From the NCBI RefSeq assembly GCF_003252795.1, contig NZ_QEPQ01000004.1, forward strand, positions 62,001 to 126,000: DNA of 64,000 nt, in the 5' to 3' direction. Under the pieces are notes generated by a model that did no database searches, had not been told where the DNA came from, and saw nothing but the letters and a program-made list of their open reading frames with translations. The position numbers and the translations under genes were made by a program. Shown in pieces: positions 53,444 to 63,943 of the stretch (position 1 is the stretch's first letter; every line of letters begins with the position of its first letter). The stretch is from Haemophilus parainfluenzae. GTDB taxonomy: Bacteria; Pseudomonadota; Gammaproteobacteria; Enterobacterales; Pasteurellaceae.

Positions 53444-56026
53444 TTACAGCATTTTCTTCAATTGATACAAATAAGCTAAGGCTTGTTTTGGACTTAATTC
53501 ATCTGGATCAAGCTGCTCAATGGCTTCACGTAAAGCATCCGGTTCCGCTTCAAAAGCCAATTCACCTTGATGTTTATTTAACGCTCTTAAATGTTGAATT
53601 TGTTGATCACCATTTTGAGCCAACAATTTTTCTAACTGATGTAATTTTTGCTTCGCCAGTTTAATCACGGATTGAGGCACACCAGCCAGTGCGGCAACAG
53701 CAAGACCATAACTTTTACTTGCTGCACCGTCTTGAACAGCGTGCATAAAGGCAATGGTATTGTTATGTTCTAATGCATCTAAATGAATATTAGCAATGCC
53801 TTCAATTTGTTCTGGCAGTGCGGTGAGTTCAAAATAATGGGTCGCAAATAACGTAAGCGAACGAGTTTTCTTTGCCAACCATTCAGCACAAGCCCAAGCT
53901 AAAGAAAGCCCATCATAAGTAGACGTACCTCGTCCAATTTCATCAATCAGAACCAAACTTTGTGAAGTGGCTTGATGAAGAATATTCGCCATTTCTGTCA
54001 TTTCCACCATAAATGTAGAACGACCGGATGCTAAATCATCAGAGGCGCCAATTCGAGTGAAAATTCGATCAATTAGCCCTATAACCGCGCTATCAGCCGG
54101 CACAAAACTGCCTATATACGCCATTAACGTAATTAAAGCTGTTTGACGCATATAGGTACTTTTACCGCCCATATTTGGGCCAGTAATAATCAGTAAATGA
54201 CGCTGTTGATTGAGATTAACAGGGTTAGCAATAAAGGGGTCTTTTAAGACTTGTTCCACCACAGGATGGCGACCATTTTCAATTTTTACGCCAATTTCAT
54301 CGCTAAATTGTGGTGCAACATAATTTAAGGTTTCTGCTCGCTCTGCCAAGTTAACTAACACATCCAATTCAGACAATGCCAAGCTCGCTAACTGTAATTG
54401 ACCTAAATGTGGCAACAATAAATCAAATAATTCATCATAAAGTTGCTTCTCTAAAGCAAGCGCCGCTCCTTTTGATTTTAAAACCTTATCTTCATATTCT
54501 TTTAATTCAGGAATAATGTAACGTTCGGCATTTTTTAATGTTTGACGGCGAACATAATGAATCGGTGCTTTATGGGCTTGTCCTTGGCTAATTTGAATGT
54601 AATAACCATGCACCGCATTAAAACCAATTTTTAAGGTATCAATACCTGTGCTTTCTCGTTCACGTTGTTCTAAATTTTCTAAATATTGCGTTGCGCCAGC
54701 GGAAAGGGTTCGCCATTCATCTAATTCTGCATTATAGCCTTCAGCAATAACGCCACCATCGCGAATTAATAACGGAGGAGTTTCAATAATTGCTTTTTGA
54801 AGTAGGTCGATTTGCGCGGAAAAATCATCAATTTGTGCGGAAAGTGTGGTCAAATTTGACGATATTTTTGTATGAATCAGCGATTTTATCGGTTCAATTT
54901 GTTCTAATGCAGTACGTAAACGTGTGAGATCTCGAGGACGCGCAGAACGTAGTGCTACACGAGCAAGAATCCGTTCCATATCTCCCACTTGTTGCAAATA
55001 AGGCTGCAATTCGTGATACAAATCTTGCTCAATAATTTCACCAATGGTTTTTTGGCGTTTTAATAGAATGTCTGTTTGACGGATAGGCTGATGAATCCAA
55101 CGTTTTAACAAACGGCTACCCATTGGGGTAACGCATTTATCTAATACCGAAGCCAGCGTGTTTTCTGTACCACCCGCAAGATTTTGAGTAAGTTCTAAAT
55201 TTCGGCGTGTTGCGGCATCTAATTGAATATTATCGTTATTTTGAATAATACTGATGCTTTGAATATGTGGAAGAGAAGCCCGTTGTGTTTCTTTTGCATA
55301 TTGCAATAAACAACCTGCTGCTGCCAAGCCAAGAGGGGATTTTTCTACACCAAATGCACGTAAATCTTTCGTACCAAATTGACGATTAAGTTCTGAAATC
55401 GCCGTACTGAGCTCAAATTCCCAAATAGGACGACGACGTAGACCTTTATAATGTTCGATAATGGCCATTTCGGCAAAATCTTCACAATAAAGTAATTCTA
55501 CGGGATTAATACGCTGTAATTCAGCTTGTAAGGCTTCTTTTGAATGAGGTTCACAAAGCTGGAAGCGTCCAGATGTCATGTCTAATGTGGCTAGACCAAA
55601 TTTTTCTTTTTCCTGATAAACCGCCACAATTAAGTTATCTTGGCGTTCTGGTAAAAGCGCTTCATCACTTACCGTACCTGGCGTTACAATTCGTACAATT
55701 TTTCGTTCAACCGGCCCTTTTGAGGTGGCAGGATCACCTACTTGCTCACAAATGGCTACAGGTTCACCTAATTGCACTAATTTTGCTAAATAACCTTCTA
55801 CCGCATGATAAGGCACACCCGCCATGGGAATGGGATTACCTGCTGATTGCCCACGTTTCGTTAAAGAAATATCTAACAACGCTGCCGCTTTTTTTGCATC
55901 ATCATAAAAAAGCTCATAAAAATCCCCCATTCGATAAAATAACAAAATATCAGGATTTTCTGCTTTTAACTTGAGATATTGCTGCATCATCGGCGTATGC
56001 TGCTCGAAATTATCTTGTAAATTCAT
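53444..56026 (-). CDS. mutS: DNA mismatch repair protein MutS
   Basis: Recognises mismatches and recruits MutL. It has 860 residues. The mismatch-contact Phe-x-Glu is in [14 protein letters not shown] (about residues 30-43). Walker A is [13 protein letters not shown] and Walker [15 protein letters not shown]. Complete; no sign of truncation as seen in mutator strains. Confidence 0.98.
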   Translation of the reverse strand: MNLQDNFEQHTPMMQQYLKLKAENPDILLFYRMGDFYELFYDDAKKAAALLDISLTKRGQSAGNPIPMAGVPYHAVEGYLAKLVQLGEPVAICEQVGDPATSKGPVERKIVRIVTPGTVSDEALLPERQDNLIVAVYQEKEKFGLATLDMTSGRFQLCEPHSKEALQAELQRINPVELLYCEDFAEMAIIEHYKGLRRRPIWEFELSTAISELNRQFGTKDLRAFGVEKSPLGLAAAGCLLQYAKETQRASLPHIQSISIIQNNDNIQLDAATRRNLELTQNLAGGTENTLASVLDKCVTPMGSRLLKRWIHQPIRQTDILLKRQKTIGEIIEQDLYHELQPYLQQVGDMERILARVALRSARPRDLTRLRTALEQIEPIKSLIHTKISSNLTTLSAQIDDFSAQIDLLQKAIIETPPLLIRDGGVIAEGYNAELDEWRTLSAGATQYLENLEQRERESTGIDTLKIGFNAVHGYYIQISQGQAHKAPIHYVRRQTLKNAERYIIPELKEYEDKVLKSKGAALALEKQLYDELFDLLLPHLGQLQLASLALSELDVLVNLAERAETLNYVAPQFSDEIGVKIENGRHPVVEQVLKDPFIANPVNLNQQRHLLIITGPNMGGKSTYMRQTALITLMAYIGSFVPADSAVIGLIDRIFTRIGASDDLASGRSTFMVEMTEMANILHQATSQSLVLIDEIGRGTSTYDGLSLAWACAEWLAKKTRSLTLFATHYFELTALPEQIEGIANIHLDALEHNNTIAFMHAVQDGAASKSYGLAVAALAGVPQSVIKLAKQKLHQLEKLLAQNGDQQIQHLRALNKHQGELAFEAEPDALREAIEQLDPDELSPKQALAYLYQLKKML

Positions 56027-56109
56027 GATGTTATCCAGTTTAAGTATTTAACTTTTGTCTAGCAAGTAGTGGTTTTACGATAGAAGTAATGTGTTACTTT
56101 AAGCTGATT

Positions 56110-56826
56110 TTAATTTTCTACATCCACACTCAAAACTTCATCTTCTGTTTTTAATAGCGTATAGACATCTTTTAGCATTTCATTATCAATGTTGTAGCAT
56201 CGCACTTGCAAGCGAACTTCGCCACTTGCTTGGTCTTTTACTGAGATATTTTCAATGCGGTAGTCATGTTTCAATAATAAATCTGTCACTTTACTGATGC
56301 CGTTCGCAGAACTTAGTTGAATAGCCAATCGAGTACGTTTTTTATAGGTTTTACGACGAACATAACGTTGCACAATAGGGCTGATACGGATAGCGATTAA
56401 AATCATTAAAGTGGCAATAATGGCATCAAAAATAAAGCCTGCACCTGTTGCCACACCGATAGCCGCCGCTGCCCAAATAATGGCAGCTGTGGTTAAGCCT
56501 GAAATGGCATCATTTTTCTTGTGTAAAATTACCCCTGCACCTAAGAAACCAATGCCACTGATTACTTGTGCGGCAAGTCGCATAGGGTCAGTTCGAATAT
56601 TATCTGAAACTTGCGCATAATGTTCTGCAGCTTGAATAGATACAATCGTCAGTACACAAGTCGTCACCGCAATAATGGCACAGGTTTTGACCCCAACCGG
56701 TTTGTGTTTAAGTTCACGTTCTAAGCCAATAATCCCGCCAAGTACAAGTGCAAGTAGCATTTTCCCTAGGATAAGTAAATAAGCCGTCTGTTCAAGAGCG
56801 GTCGAAAAAAGAAAAGAATTTTCCAT
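56110..56826 (-). CDS. MgtC/SapB family membrane protein
   Basis: 238 residues. The membrane domain of about 150 residues includes LGGIIGLERELKHKPVGVKT and SGIGFLGAGVILH (family signatures), followed by an ACT-like cytoplasmic domain (IENISVKDQASGEVRLQVRC). MgtC proteins support growth in low Mg2+ and in macrophages; others in the family have unknown roles. Nothing nearby indicates Mg2+ control. Confidence 0.88.
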   Translation of the reverse strand: MENSFLFSTALEQTAYLLILGKMLLALVLGGIIGLERELKHKPVGVKTCAIIAVTTCVLTIVSIQAAEHYAQVSDNIRTDPMRLAAQVISGIGFLGAGVILHKKNDAISGLTTAAIIWAAAAIGVATGAGFIFDAIIATLMILIAIRISPIVQRYVRRKTYKKRTRLAIQLSSANGISKVTDLLLKHDYRIENISVKDQASGEVRLQVRCYNIDNEMLKDVYTLLKTEDEVLSVDVEN

Positions 56827-56992
56827 GTTAATAATGAATATGAGTAAATAAAAAAAACGGGCATTATTCTACCTGAAAAAAGGACTTTAATGGGCAAATT
56901 TACAATCAATTTACCTTTAATTTATCGCCTTTCGGCTTGAAATTGAGTAAAATCTAAAGTTTTGAAAGATGATGATAGCTGAGAATAAATTT

Positions 56993-58330
56993 ATGCAAAA
57001 ATCAACGCCGAATATTGGCTTTGTAAGTTTAGGTTGTCCTAAAAATTTAGTGGATTCCGAACGTATTCTGACTGAATTACGTACTGATGGGTATAACATT
57101 GTGCCAAGTTATGAAAATGTGGACTTGGTTATTGTGAATACTTGCGGTTTTATTGATAGTGCTGTGCAAGAATCCCTAGAAGCTATTGGAGAGGCGTTGG
57201 AAGAAAACGGACGTGTGATTGTGACGGGTTGTTTGGGTGCGAAAGAAGATCAAATTCGTCAAGTTCACCCTAAAGTATTGGAAGTGAGCGGTCCTCACAG
57301 TTATGAAACGGTAATGGCACAAGTACACAAGTACGTTCCGAAACCTGAGCATAATCCTTACACCAGCCTTGTACCAAAACAAGGGGTGAAATTAACACCA
57401 AAACACTACGCTTATTTGAAAATCTCAGAAGGCTGTGATCATCGCTGTACATTCTGTATAATCCCTTCATTACGTGGGGATTTAGAAAGCCGCTCTATCA
57501 CGCAAGTATTGGATGAAGCAAAACGTCTTGCTGATGCAGGCGTGAAAGAGTTATTGGTTGTTTCACAAGATACTTCTGCTTATGCGATGGATACACAACG
57601 CAAAGAAGGTGGCGTGAAAACTGCTTTCTGGAATGGCATGCCAATTAAAAATGACTTAATGACCTTGTGCAAACAGCTTGGTAAATTAGGCATTTGGGTG
57701 CGTTTACATTACGTTTATCCTTATCCGCACGTGGATGATTTAATTCCATTAATGGCGGAAGGTTTATTGTTGCCTTATTTGGATATTCCATTACAACATG
57801 CGAGTCCGAAAATTTTAAAAGCAATGAAAAGACCAGGAAAAATTGACCGCACTTTAGAGCGCATCAAGCAATGGCGTGAGATTTGTCCAGATTTAACCTT
57901 GCGTTCAACTTTCATCGTAGGCTTCCCAGGTGAAACAGAAGAAGATTTCCAAATGTTATTGGATTTCTTAAAAGAAGCACAACTTGATCGCGTGGGCTGT
58001 TTCAAATTTAGCCCAGTAGAAGGCGCACCTGCAACTGAAATGACTGACCAAGTGCCTGAAGATGTAAAAGAAGAACGTTTCCACCGCTTTATGCAGTTAC
58101 AACAAGAAATTTCGGCTGAACGATTAAAACAAAAAATTGGCCAAACGCTTGATGTAATTGTGGATGAAATTGATAATGAAGGTATTATCGGCCGTACAAA
58201 AGCTGATGCACCTGAAGTTGATGGCTTAGTTTATATTGAAAATCTAAGTGGCACGCCTGTGAAAGTGGGCGAATTTATTAAAGTAACCATTACTCATTCA
58301 GATGAATACGATCTGTGGGGAACCTGTTAA
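56993..58330 (+). CDS. rimO: Ribosomal protein S12 methylthiotransferase RimO
   Basis: Radical-SAM enzyme that methylthiolates Asp89 of ribosomal protein S12. It has 445 residues from the ATG at 56993 ([19 protein letters not shown]), matching the family start. ATGs at 56969/56972 in frame are possible but have poorer ribosome sites. N-terminal cluster cysteines ([22 protein letters not shown]), radical-SAM CDHRCTFC, and a C-terminal TRAM domain. 39 bp before the N-glycosyltransferase gene. Uptake core at 57846. Confidence 0.95.
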   Translation: MQKSTPNIGFVSLGCPKNLVDSERILTELRTDGYNIVPSYENVDLVIVNTCGFIDSAVQESLEAIGEALEENGRVIVTGCLGAKEDQIRQVHPKVLEVSGPHSYETVMAQVHKYVPKPEHNPYTSLVPKQGVKLTPKHYAYLKISEGCDHRCTFCIIPSLRGDLESRSITQVLDEAKRLADAGVKELLVVSQDTSAYAMDTQRKEGGVKTAFWNGMPIKNDLMTLCKQLGKLGIWVRLHYVYPYPHVDDLIPLMAEGLLLPYLDIPLQHASPKILKAMKRPGKIDRTLERIKQWREICPDLTLRSTFIVGFPGETEEDFQMLLDFLKEAQLDRVGCFKFSPVEGAPATEMTDQVPEDVKEERFHRFMQLQQEISAERLKQKIGQTLDVIVDEIDNEGIIGRTKADAPEVDGLVYIENLSGTPVKVGEFIKVTITHSDEYDLWGTC

Positions 58331-58369
58331 TTATTAATATTATTTATTTTTTACCAAAGGAATTAAAAA

Positions 58370-60388
58370 ATGGCAGAAACACAAAAACAACCAAGTGTTA
58401 TCCGTTTTGAACAAGAAGTTGCGGCAAAAAATTATGAAGCAGCTTGCGTAGAATTGCTCGATATTTTAAGCAAAATTGATACTAATTTTGGTGGTATTGA
58501 AGGCATTGAAATTGATTATCCTAGCCAATTAAATGATGAATTAGTACAAGATAAAATTAAGCATTTTTGTACCCGTGTAGCGGTAGCAATGAGCGAGCTA
58601 TTTTCTGATCCTAAATTAGATATTTCTGAAGGTGGGGCGCAACGTTTCTTTACCTTACAACGTTGGATTAACATGATTTTCGCATCATCGCCATTTGTAA
58701 ATGCGGATCATGTGTTGCAAGCTTATAACCGCAATCCAGATAAAACCAATTTATCCGATTTCCATTTAGACAATACGAGATCATCATTAATTAAATTCTG
58801 TATTTTCTACCTGCCAGAATCTAATGTGAATGTTAATCTTGATGCTTTATGGAATTTAGATCCAGAGTTATGCGCATCGCTTTGTTTTGCATTGCAATCA
58901 CCACGTTTTATCGGTACTGATCAAGCGTTCTCTAAGCGTGGTACGCTTTTACAATGGTTCCCTGAAAAATTAGCGACGATTGAAAACTTAAATAATTTAC
59001 CAAGTGCAATTTCACACGATGTGTATATGCATTGCAGCTACGATATTGCTGAAAATAAACACTGGGTGAAAAAAGCATTAAACCAAGTTATTCGCCGTCA
59101 TTTATTGCAAGGTGGATGGACAGATCGCGATGTCACGAAATTAGGTGAGCGTAATGGCAAACCTGTCATGGTGGTGTTATTGGAGCATTTCCATTCATCC
59201 CATTCAATTTATCGTACGCATTCCACATCAATGATTGCTGCACGTGAGCGTTTTCATTTAATTGGTGTGGGTAATGAAGCAGTAGATGCGGCAGGCCAAG
59301 CGGTGTTTGATGAATTCCATTTATTAAAAGGCGATAATATTTTTAGTAAATTGAATGAATTAAAAGAGATTTGTGAGAAAAATGGTGCAGCCGTTCTTTA
59401 TATGCCAAGTATTGGGATGGATTTAACCACTATTTTTGCAAGTAACACGCGTCTTGCGCCAGTTCAAGTAATTGCTTTAGGCCATCCTGCTACGACACAT
59501 TCTGATTTTATTGAATATGTGATTGTAGAAGATGATTATGTGGGGTCTGAAAAATGCTTCAGTGAGCAATTATTGCGTTTACCGAAAGATGCCTTACCTT
59601 ATGTGCCTTCAGCTCTTGCACCGCAACACGTAGAGTATCGTTTACGTGAAAATCCTGAAGTGGTAAATATTGGTATTGCTTCTACTACAATGAAGCTTAA
59701 TCCCTATTTCTTGGCGGCATTAAAGGCTATTCGTGATCGTGCTAACGTGAAAGTGCATTTCCACTTTGCGTTAGGTCAATCTAGTGGCGTGACACATCCT
59801 TATGTTGAGCGTTTTATTAAGTCTTATTTAGGCAATGATGCGACAGCTCATCCACATGCGCCTTATGATCAATATCTGCGTATTTTGCATAACTGTGATA
59901 TGATGGTAAACCCATTCCCATTCGGTAACACGAATGGCATTATTGATATGGTGACATTAGGTTTAGTGGGGGTATGTAAAACCGGTGCAGAAGTCCATGA
60001 ACATATTGATGAAGGGTTATTTAAACGTTTAGGTTTACCGGAATGGTTAATTGCAAATACGGTAGATGAATATGTTGAACGTGCAATTCGTTTAGCAGAA
60101 AACCATCAAGAACGTTTAGCACTTCGCCGTCATATCATTGAAAATAATGGTTTACAAACCTTGTTTACAGGCGATCCAAGCCCAATGGGTAAAGTATTAC
60201 TTGAAAAATTTGAGGAATGGAAAGCGGCAAATTTAGCTGAAAAGCCAAAGAAAAAAGCAACTAAATCCGCAACGACAAAAGAGAAGACTACGAAGTCTAC
60301 TACAACAAAGAAAAGTGCGGTCAAATCTGAAGGTAAATCTGAGCCGAAAAAAACGGTAAAGAAAACCACGAAAAAAGCAGATAAATAA
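58370..60388 (+). CDS. ngt: Cytoplasmic N-glycosyltransferase, HMW1C-like (GT41), with lysine-rich tail
   Basis: 672 residues. An N-terminal all-helical domain is followed by a GT-B glycosyltransferase (about 240-620), with VVLLEHFHSSHSIYRTHSTS, ALGHPATTHSDFIEYV and NPFPFGNTNGIIDMVTLG, all typical of HMW1C and Actinobacillus NGT. These add glucose from UDP-glucose to Asn in N-X-S/T sequons of adhesins in the cytoplasm. Residues 624-672 form an extra tail with 19 Lys and 11 Thr in 49 residues, absent from the about 620-residue Actinobacillus enzyme as I remember it. The tail codons contain an uptake core (60313-60321). Pairing with rimO recalls the Actinobacillus ngt locus. No adhesin substrate or second glucosyltransferase follows. 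Confidence 0.88.
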   Translation: MAETQKQPSVIRFEQEVAAKNYEAACVELLDILSKIDTNFGGIEGIEIDYPSQLNDELVQDKIKHFCTRVAVAMSELFSDPKLDISEGGAQRFFTLQRWINMIFASSPFVNADHVLQAYNRNPDKTNLSDFHLDNTRSSLIKFCIFYLPESNVNVNLDALWNLDPELCASLCFALQSPRFIGTDQAFSKRGTLLQWFPEKLATIENLNNLPSAISHDVYMHCSYDIAENKHWVKKALNQVIRRHLLQGGWTDRDVTKLGERNGKPVMVVLLEHFHSSHSIYRTHSTSMIAARERFHLIGVGNEAVDAAGQAVFDEFHLLKGDNIFSKLNELKEICEKNGAAVLYMPSIGMDLTTIFASNTRLAPVQVIALGHPATTHSDFIEYVIVEDDYVGSEKCFSEQLLRLPKDALPYVPSALAPQHVEYRLRENPEVVNIGIASTTMKLNPYFLAALKAIRDRANVKVHFHFALGQSSGVTHPYVERFIKSYLGNDATAHPHAPYDQYLRILHNCDMMVNPFPFGNTNGIIDMVTLGLVGVCKTGAEVHEHIDEGLFKRLGLPEWLIANTVDEYVERAIRLAENHQERLALRRHIIENNGLQTLFTGDPSPMGKVLLEKFEEWKAANLAEKPKKKATKSATTKEKTTKSTTTKKSAVKSEGKSEPKKTVKKTTKKADK

Positions 60389-60394
60389 TCAATA

Positions 60395-60416
60395 AATCCC
60401 CGAAAGGGGATTTTTT
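60395..60416 (+). terminator. Terminator after ngt
   Basis: AATCCCC (60395-60401), GAAA tetraloop, GGGGATT (60406-60412), then T6: a textbook intrinsic terminator closing rimO-ngt. Confidence 0.92.
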
Positions 60417-60526
60417 ATTGAGAAAAATTAAACAAAGCCTCATTTTTTCTAAAAAAGCTTGATTTTGTAGCGTAAAGTCTGTAATTAATAGACCCATTCA
60501 ACACAACATAAAATAAGGAAAAATTC

Positions 60527-61642
60527 ATGAAAAACGTCGGTTTTATCGGTTGGCGCGGAATGGTCGGTTCCGTATTAATGGATCGTATGGTGCAAGAGCA
60601 AGATTTTGCCAATATTAATCCAGTTTTCTTCACCACTTCTCAAGCAGGTCAAAAAGCCCCTGTATTTGCAGGTAAAGAGGCAGGTGAGCTTAAAAATGCA
60701 TTCGACATTGAAGAACTTAAAAAATTAGACATTATCGTGACCTGCCAAGGTGGCGACTATACCAATGAAGTTTATCCAAAATTAAAAGCAACAGGTTGGG
60801 ACGGTTATTGGGTTGATGCCGCTTCTGCACTACGTATGAAAGATGATGCGATTATCGTACTTGATCCGGTAAACCAACACGTGATTTCTGAAGGCTTGAA
60901 AAAAGGCATTAAAACTTTCGTGGGTGGTAACTGTACCGTGAGCTTAATGTTGATGGCTATCGGTGGTTTATTTGAAAAAGATTTAGTGGAATGGGTATCT
61001 GTCGCAACTTACCAAGCGGCTTCAGGTGCGGGCGCAAAAAATATGCGTGAATTGATTTCACAAATGGGCTTATTAGAACAAGCGGTTTCAAGTGAATTAA
61101 AAGACCCAGCTTCGTCAATTTTAGATATTGAACGTAAAGTGACTGCAGAAATGCGTTCTGATAGTTTCCCAACGGATAACTTCGGTGCAGCATTAGGTGG
61201 TAGCTTAATCCCTTGGATTGACAAACTTCTCCCTGAAACAGGACAAACTAAAGAAGAATGGAAAGGTTATGCCGAAACCAATAAAATCTTAGGTTTAAGC
61301 GACAATCCAATTCCGGTTGATGGTTTATGTGTACGTATCGGTGCATTACGTTGCCACAGCCAAGCGTTCACCATCAAACTGAAAAAAGATTTACCATTAG
61401 AAGAAATTGAACAAATTTTAGCAGCTCACAACGAATGGGTTAAAGTGATTCCAAATGACAAAGAAACCACATTACGTGAATTAACCCCAGCTAAAGTAAC
61501 AGGTACATTAAGCGTGCCGGTTGGTCGTTTACGTAAATTGGCAATGGGTCCAGAATACTTAGCGGCATTCACTGTAGGTGACCAATTATTATGGGGTGCT
61601 GCAGAGCCAGTTCGCCGCATCTTAAAACAATTGGTGGCATAA
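60527..61642 (+). CDS. asd: Aspartate-semialdehyde dehydrogenase
   Basis: Reduces aspartyl phosphate to the semialdehyde for Lys/Met/Thr and diaminopimelate synthesis. It has 371 residues. NADP loop [15 protein letters not shown] and catalytic Cys in [29 protein letters not shown] is the substrate segment. AAGGAAA precedes the ATG. Monocistronic with its own terminator. Confidence 0.97.
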   Translation: MKNVGFIGWRGMVGSVLMDRMVQEQDFANINPVFFTTSQAGQKAPVFAGKEAGELKNAFDIEELKKLDIIVTCQGGDYTNEVYPKLKATGWDGYWVDAASALRMKDDAIIVLDPVNQHVISEGLKKGIKTFVGGNCTVSLMLMAIGGLFEKDLVEWVSVATYQAASGAGAKNMRELISQMGLLEQAVSSELKDPASSILDIERKVTAEMRSDSFPTDNFGAALGGSLIPWIDKLLPETGQTKEEWKGYAETNKILGLSDNPIPVDGLCVRIGALRCHSQAFTIKLKKDLPLEEIEQILAAHNEWVKVIPNDKETTLRELTPAKVTGTLSVPVGRLRKLAMGPEYLAAFTVGDQLLWGAAEPVRRILKQLVA

Positions 61643-61658
61643 GTTTTACTTTCACGAC

Positions 61659-61684
61659 AAAGGGCGTATTCACTACGCCCTTTT
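61659..61684 (+). terminator. Terminator after asd
   Basis: AAAGGGCGTA (61659-61668) and TACGCCCTTT (61674-61683) pair perfectly with a 5-nt loop and a short T-run. Confidence 0.82.
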
Positions 61685-61696
61685 CATTAGAAAATT

Positions 61697-62632
61697 ATGA
61701 TCAGAGAACCTTATTTTCATCAATTTGCTCTTGCGGAGTTATTGCCTTTTTTTGAGCAATTTCCGACGCAATATCTTTCTGGCGAACGAAATATCAAATT
61801 GGCTTATCGTCATTTGGTTCAGCCTGAAAGTGCGGTCAGAAAATTGATGATTTTGGTGAATGGTCGAGCAGAAAATATGCTGAAATGGACTGAGTTGGCT
61901 TATGATTTTTACCAACAAGGTTATGATGTTTTGCTTTTCGATCATCGAGGACAAGGCTATTCACAGCGTATTATTCCTCAAAAAGGGCATTTAGATGAGT
62001 TTCGTTTTTATACCGATGATATGGCAAAAATCATTGAAAAAACGACCGCACTTTATGATTATCAAACCCAATATATTCTCGCACACTCCCTCGGCGCATT
62101 GATTTCCACCTATTATCTGGCCAATTACGATCACCATATTAAAAAAGCCGTGCTTTCTTCGCCTTTCTTTGGCGTTCCCATGAAACATCCATTACGAGAT
62201 GAACTCATCATTGCAACGATGATGGCATTTGGTCAAGGTCATCGCTATGTTTTTGGTAAGGGACATTACAAACCGGCAGATTTAAACCTTAATGAACTTA
62301 GCCATTCTAAAACGCGAATGAAATGGATGAACCGAATTAATCGAAAACGCGCTGTTATTCACTTAGGCGGCCCGACGTTCCGCTGGGTACATTTGTGTTT
62401 AACTGCAATCAAAGCGCTCCCTAAAATCATTCCAAGAGTGGAAATACCTGTGCTTATCCTACAAGCGGAAAAGGAAAAGATTGTAGATAACAAAAATCTT
62501 GAAAAATTGACCGCACTTTTTCCACATGCCGAATCTATGCTTGTACCTCAAGCAAAACATGAAATTCTTTTTGAAAAGGATAACGTGAGAAAAGCGGTAC
62601 TTGAACGCGTGAATCAATTTCTTCATTCTTAA
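61697..62632 (+). CDS. Alpha/beta hydrolase, lysophospholipase (PldB)-like
   Basis: 311 residues. The order LVNGRAENMLKW, LFDHRGQGYS, ILAHSLGALIS (nucleophile Ser, elbow begins with Ala instead of the usual Gly) and a late His in PQAKHEILFE fits the PldB/monoglyceride-lipase group. Role: hydrolysis of lysophospholipid or related ester at the inner membrane, inferred from the family. Weak ribosome site at 61697. Three uptake cores lie in the gene (61828, 62045, 62510). Confidence 0.82.
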   Translation: MIREPYFHQFALAELLPFFEQFPTQYLSGERNIKLAYRHLVQPESAVRKLMILVNGRAENMLKWTELAYDFYQQGYDVLLFDHRGQGYSQRIIPQKGHLDEFRFYTDDMAKIIEKTTALYDYQTQYILAHSLGALISTYYLANYDHHIKKAVLSSPFFGVPMKHPLRDELIIATMMAFGQGHRYVFGKGHYKPADLNLNELSHSKTRMKWMNRINRKRAVIHLGGPTFRWVHLCLTAIKALPKIIPRVEIPVLILQAEKEKIVDNKNLEKLTALFPHAESMLVPQAKHEILFEKDNVRKAVLERVNQFLHS

Positions 62633-62655
62633 ACCTCCCTTATTATATTAAATAT

Positions 62656-62690
62656 AAAGCATTATATATTGATTTATATAATGTTTTTTT
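62656..62690 (+). terminator. AT-only hairpin and T-run after the PldB-like gene
   Basis: CATTATATA (62660-62668) and TATATAATG (62675-62683) pair around a 6-nt loop, followed by T7. The stem is AT-rich, so it may be weak. Confidence 0.5.
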
Positions 62691-62815
62691 ATTTCTATTT
62701 CATAAGTGTTTAGCTTTTGTTGAGCAAGATCATAGTTTCTTTCTCACTATATCCCTACAATTCATAATACTTATTTATAGTTATACTTTTTATTGTTTGT
62801 ATAGTTGGAGTGTCT

Positions 62816-63916
62816 ATGTCAAAAATGAAGAAAATCGTGATCGCACTTTGCTTGGCTGGTGTCGGCGCTGTGGCATTGTGGGGAACGCAATGGGTTATGC
62901 ATAAAACCAGTACACCTGAGTTTTGTGTAAGTTGTCATTCAATGAGCTATCCAAAAGAAGAATGGGAAGGTTCTAGCCACTTTGCTAATGCAAAAGGCGT
63001 GCGAGCACAATGTTCAGATTGTCATATTCCAAAAGAAGGTTGGCATTATGTCAAAGCTAAATTTATTGCTTTGAAAGATTTGTGGTATGAAGCACAAGGC
63101 AAGATTGAGAATAAAGAAAAATATGAAGCCCACCGTGCTGAGCTTGCTCAAATGGTATGGAATGATATGAAAGCCAACGATTCAGAAACCTGTCGTAGCT
63201 GCCATAGTTTTGATGCAATGGAGCTTTCAAAGCAAACTAAATTAGCAAAACAAACTCATACAGATGCGCAAACAAATGGCCAAACCTGTATTGATTGCCA
63301 TAAAGGCATTGTTCACTTCCTTCCTGAAGTGCATGGCGATCAAAATGCGCAAAAATCTTCTGCTGTACAAGGCGGTACTCTCTCTGATGGCTCAGCGATT
63401 TTTGCCACTGAAATGGTGAAAGCGACCAATGACAAAGGAAATGAAGTTCGCCTCATGCCTTATGCAGAATTAATGCAATGGAAAGTAAATGGTGATCAAC
63501 TTCAAGGCACTTTACATGGTTGGCAACAAGTGGGAGCTGAAGCGGTTATTTATCAAGAATTGGGTAAACGTATTACGCTTGCTTTACTGGATGAAGATGC
63601 ACGTAACCATGTTCAAGTCGTAAAAACTGTGCATGATGCAGTAACGGATTCTGACTGGAAAGAAATCAATGTTACGGTGAATGTCGCAAAAGAAAAAATG
63701 ACATCAGATCTGACCGCACTTAATCAATACGGTAATCAGTTAAATCAAACTCAATGTAGTGGTTGTCACGCAGCAATTAGCGCAGATCATTACACGGCTA
63801 ACCAATGGATTGGTGTAGTGAATTCCATGAAAGAGCGTACATCAATGAATAAAGATGAAGTACGTGCGTTAACTATTTATCTGCAACGCAATGCCAAAGA
63901 TATGGCAAAACAATAA
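62816..63916 (+). CDS. torY: Pentaheme c-type cytochrome, NapC/TorY family
   Basis: Membrane-anchored quinol oxidase that hands electrons to a periplasmic molybdoenzyme. It has 366 residues from the ATG at 62816 (GGAG 5 nt upstream; an in-frame GTG at 62810 overlaps that site). One N-terminal anchor helix (IVIALCLAGVGAVALWGTQW), four CxxCH hemes (CVSCH, CSDCH, CRSCH, CIDCH) in the NapC-like half, and a fifth, CSGCH, in the C-terminal TorC-type domain. The next gene starts a Tat-exported reductase, matching torYZ (mtsYZ) order. Uptake core at 63713. Confidence 0.92.
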   Translation: MSKMKKIVIALCLAGVGAVALWGTQWVMHKTSTPEFCVSCHSMSYPKEEWEGSSHFANAKGVRAQCSDCHIPKEGWHYVKAKFIALKDLWYEAQGKIENKEKYEAHRAELAQMVWNDMKANDSETCRSCHSFDAMELSKQTKLAKQTHTDAQTNGQTCIDCHKGIVHFLPEVHGDQNAQKSSAVQGGTLSDGSAIFATEMVKATNDKGNEVRLMPYAELMQWKVNGDQLQGTLHGWQQVGAEAVIYQELGKRITLALLDEDARNHVQVVKTVHDAVTDSDWKEINVTVNVAKEKMTSDLTALNQYGNQLNQTQCSGCHAAISADHYTANQWIGVVNSMKERTSMNKDEVRALTIYLQRNAKDMAKQ

Positions 63917-63943
63917 TGAATTAACTATCTAAAAGAGGCTGAA

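Noticed and set aside
55540-55974. 144-codon open frame on the plus strand opposite mutS
   Set aside because: It lies antisense to conserved MutS N-terminal codons, has no ribosome site and reads as low-information H/L/Q-rich sequence.
60130-60369. 79-codon minus-strand frame with a hydrophobic, membrane-like product opposite the end of ngt
   Set aside because: The hydrophobic residues (F, V) arise from the complement of the lysine/threonine codons of the ngt tail; no start signals.
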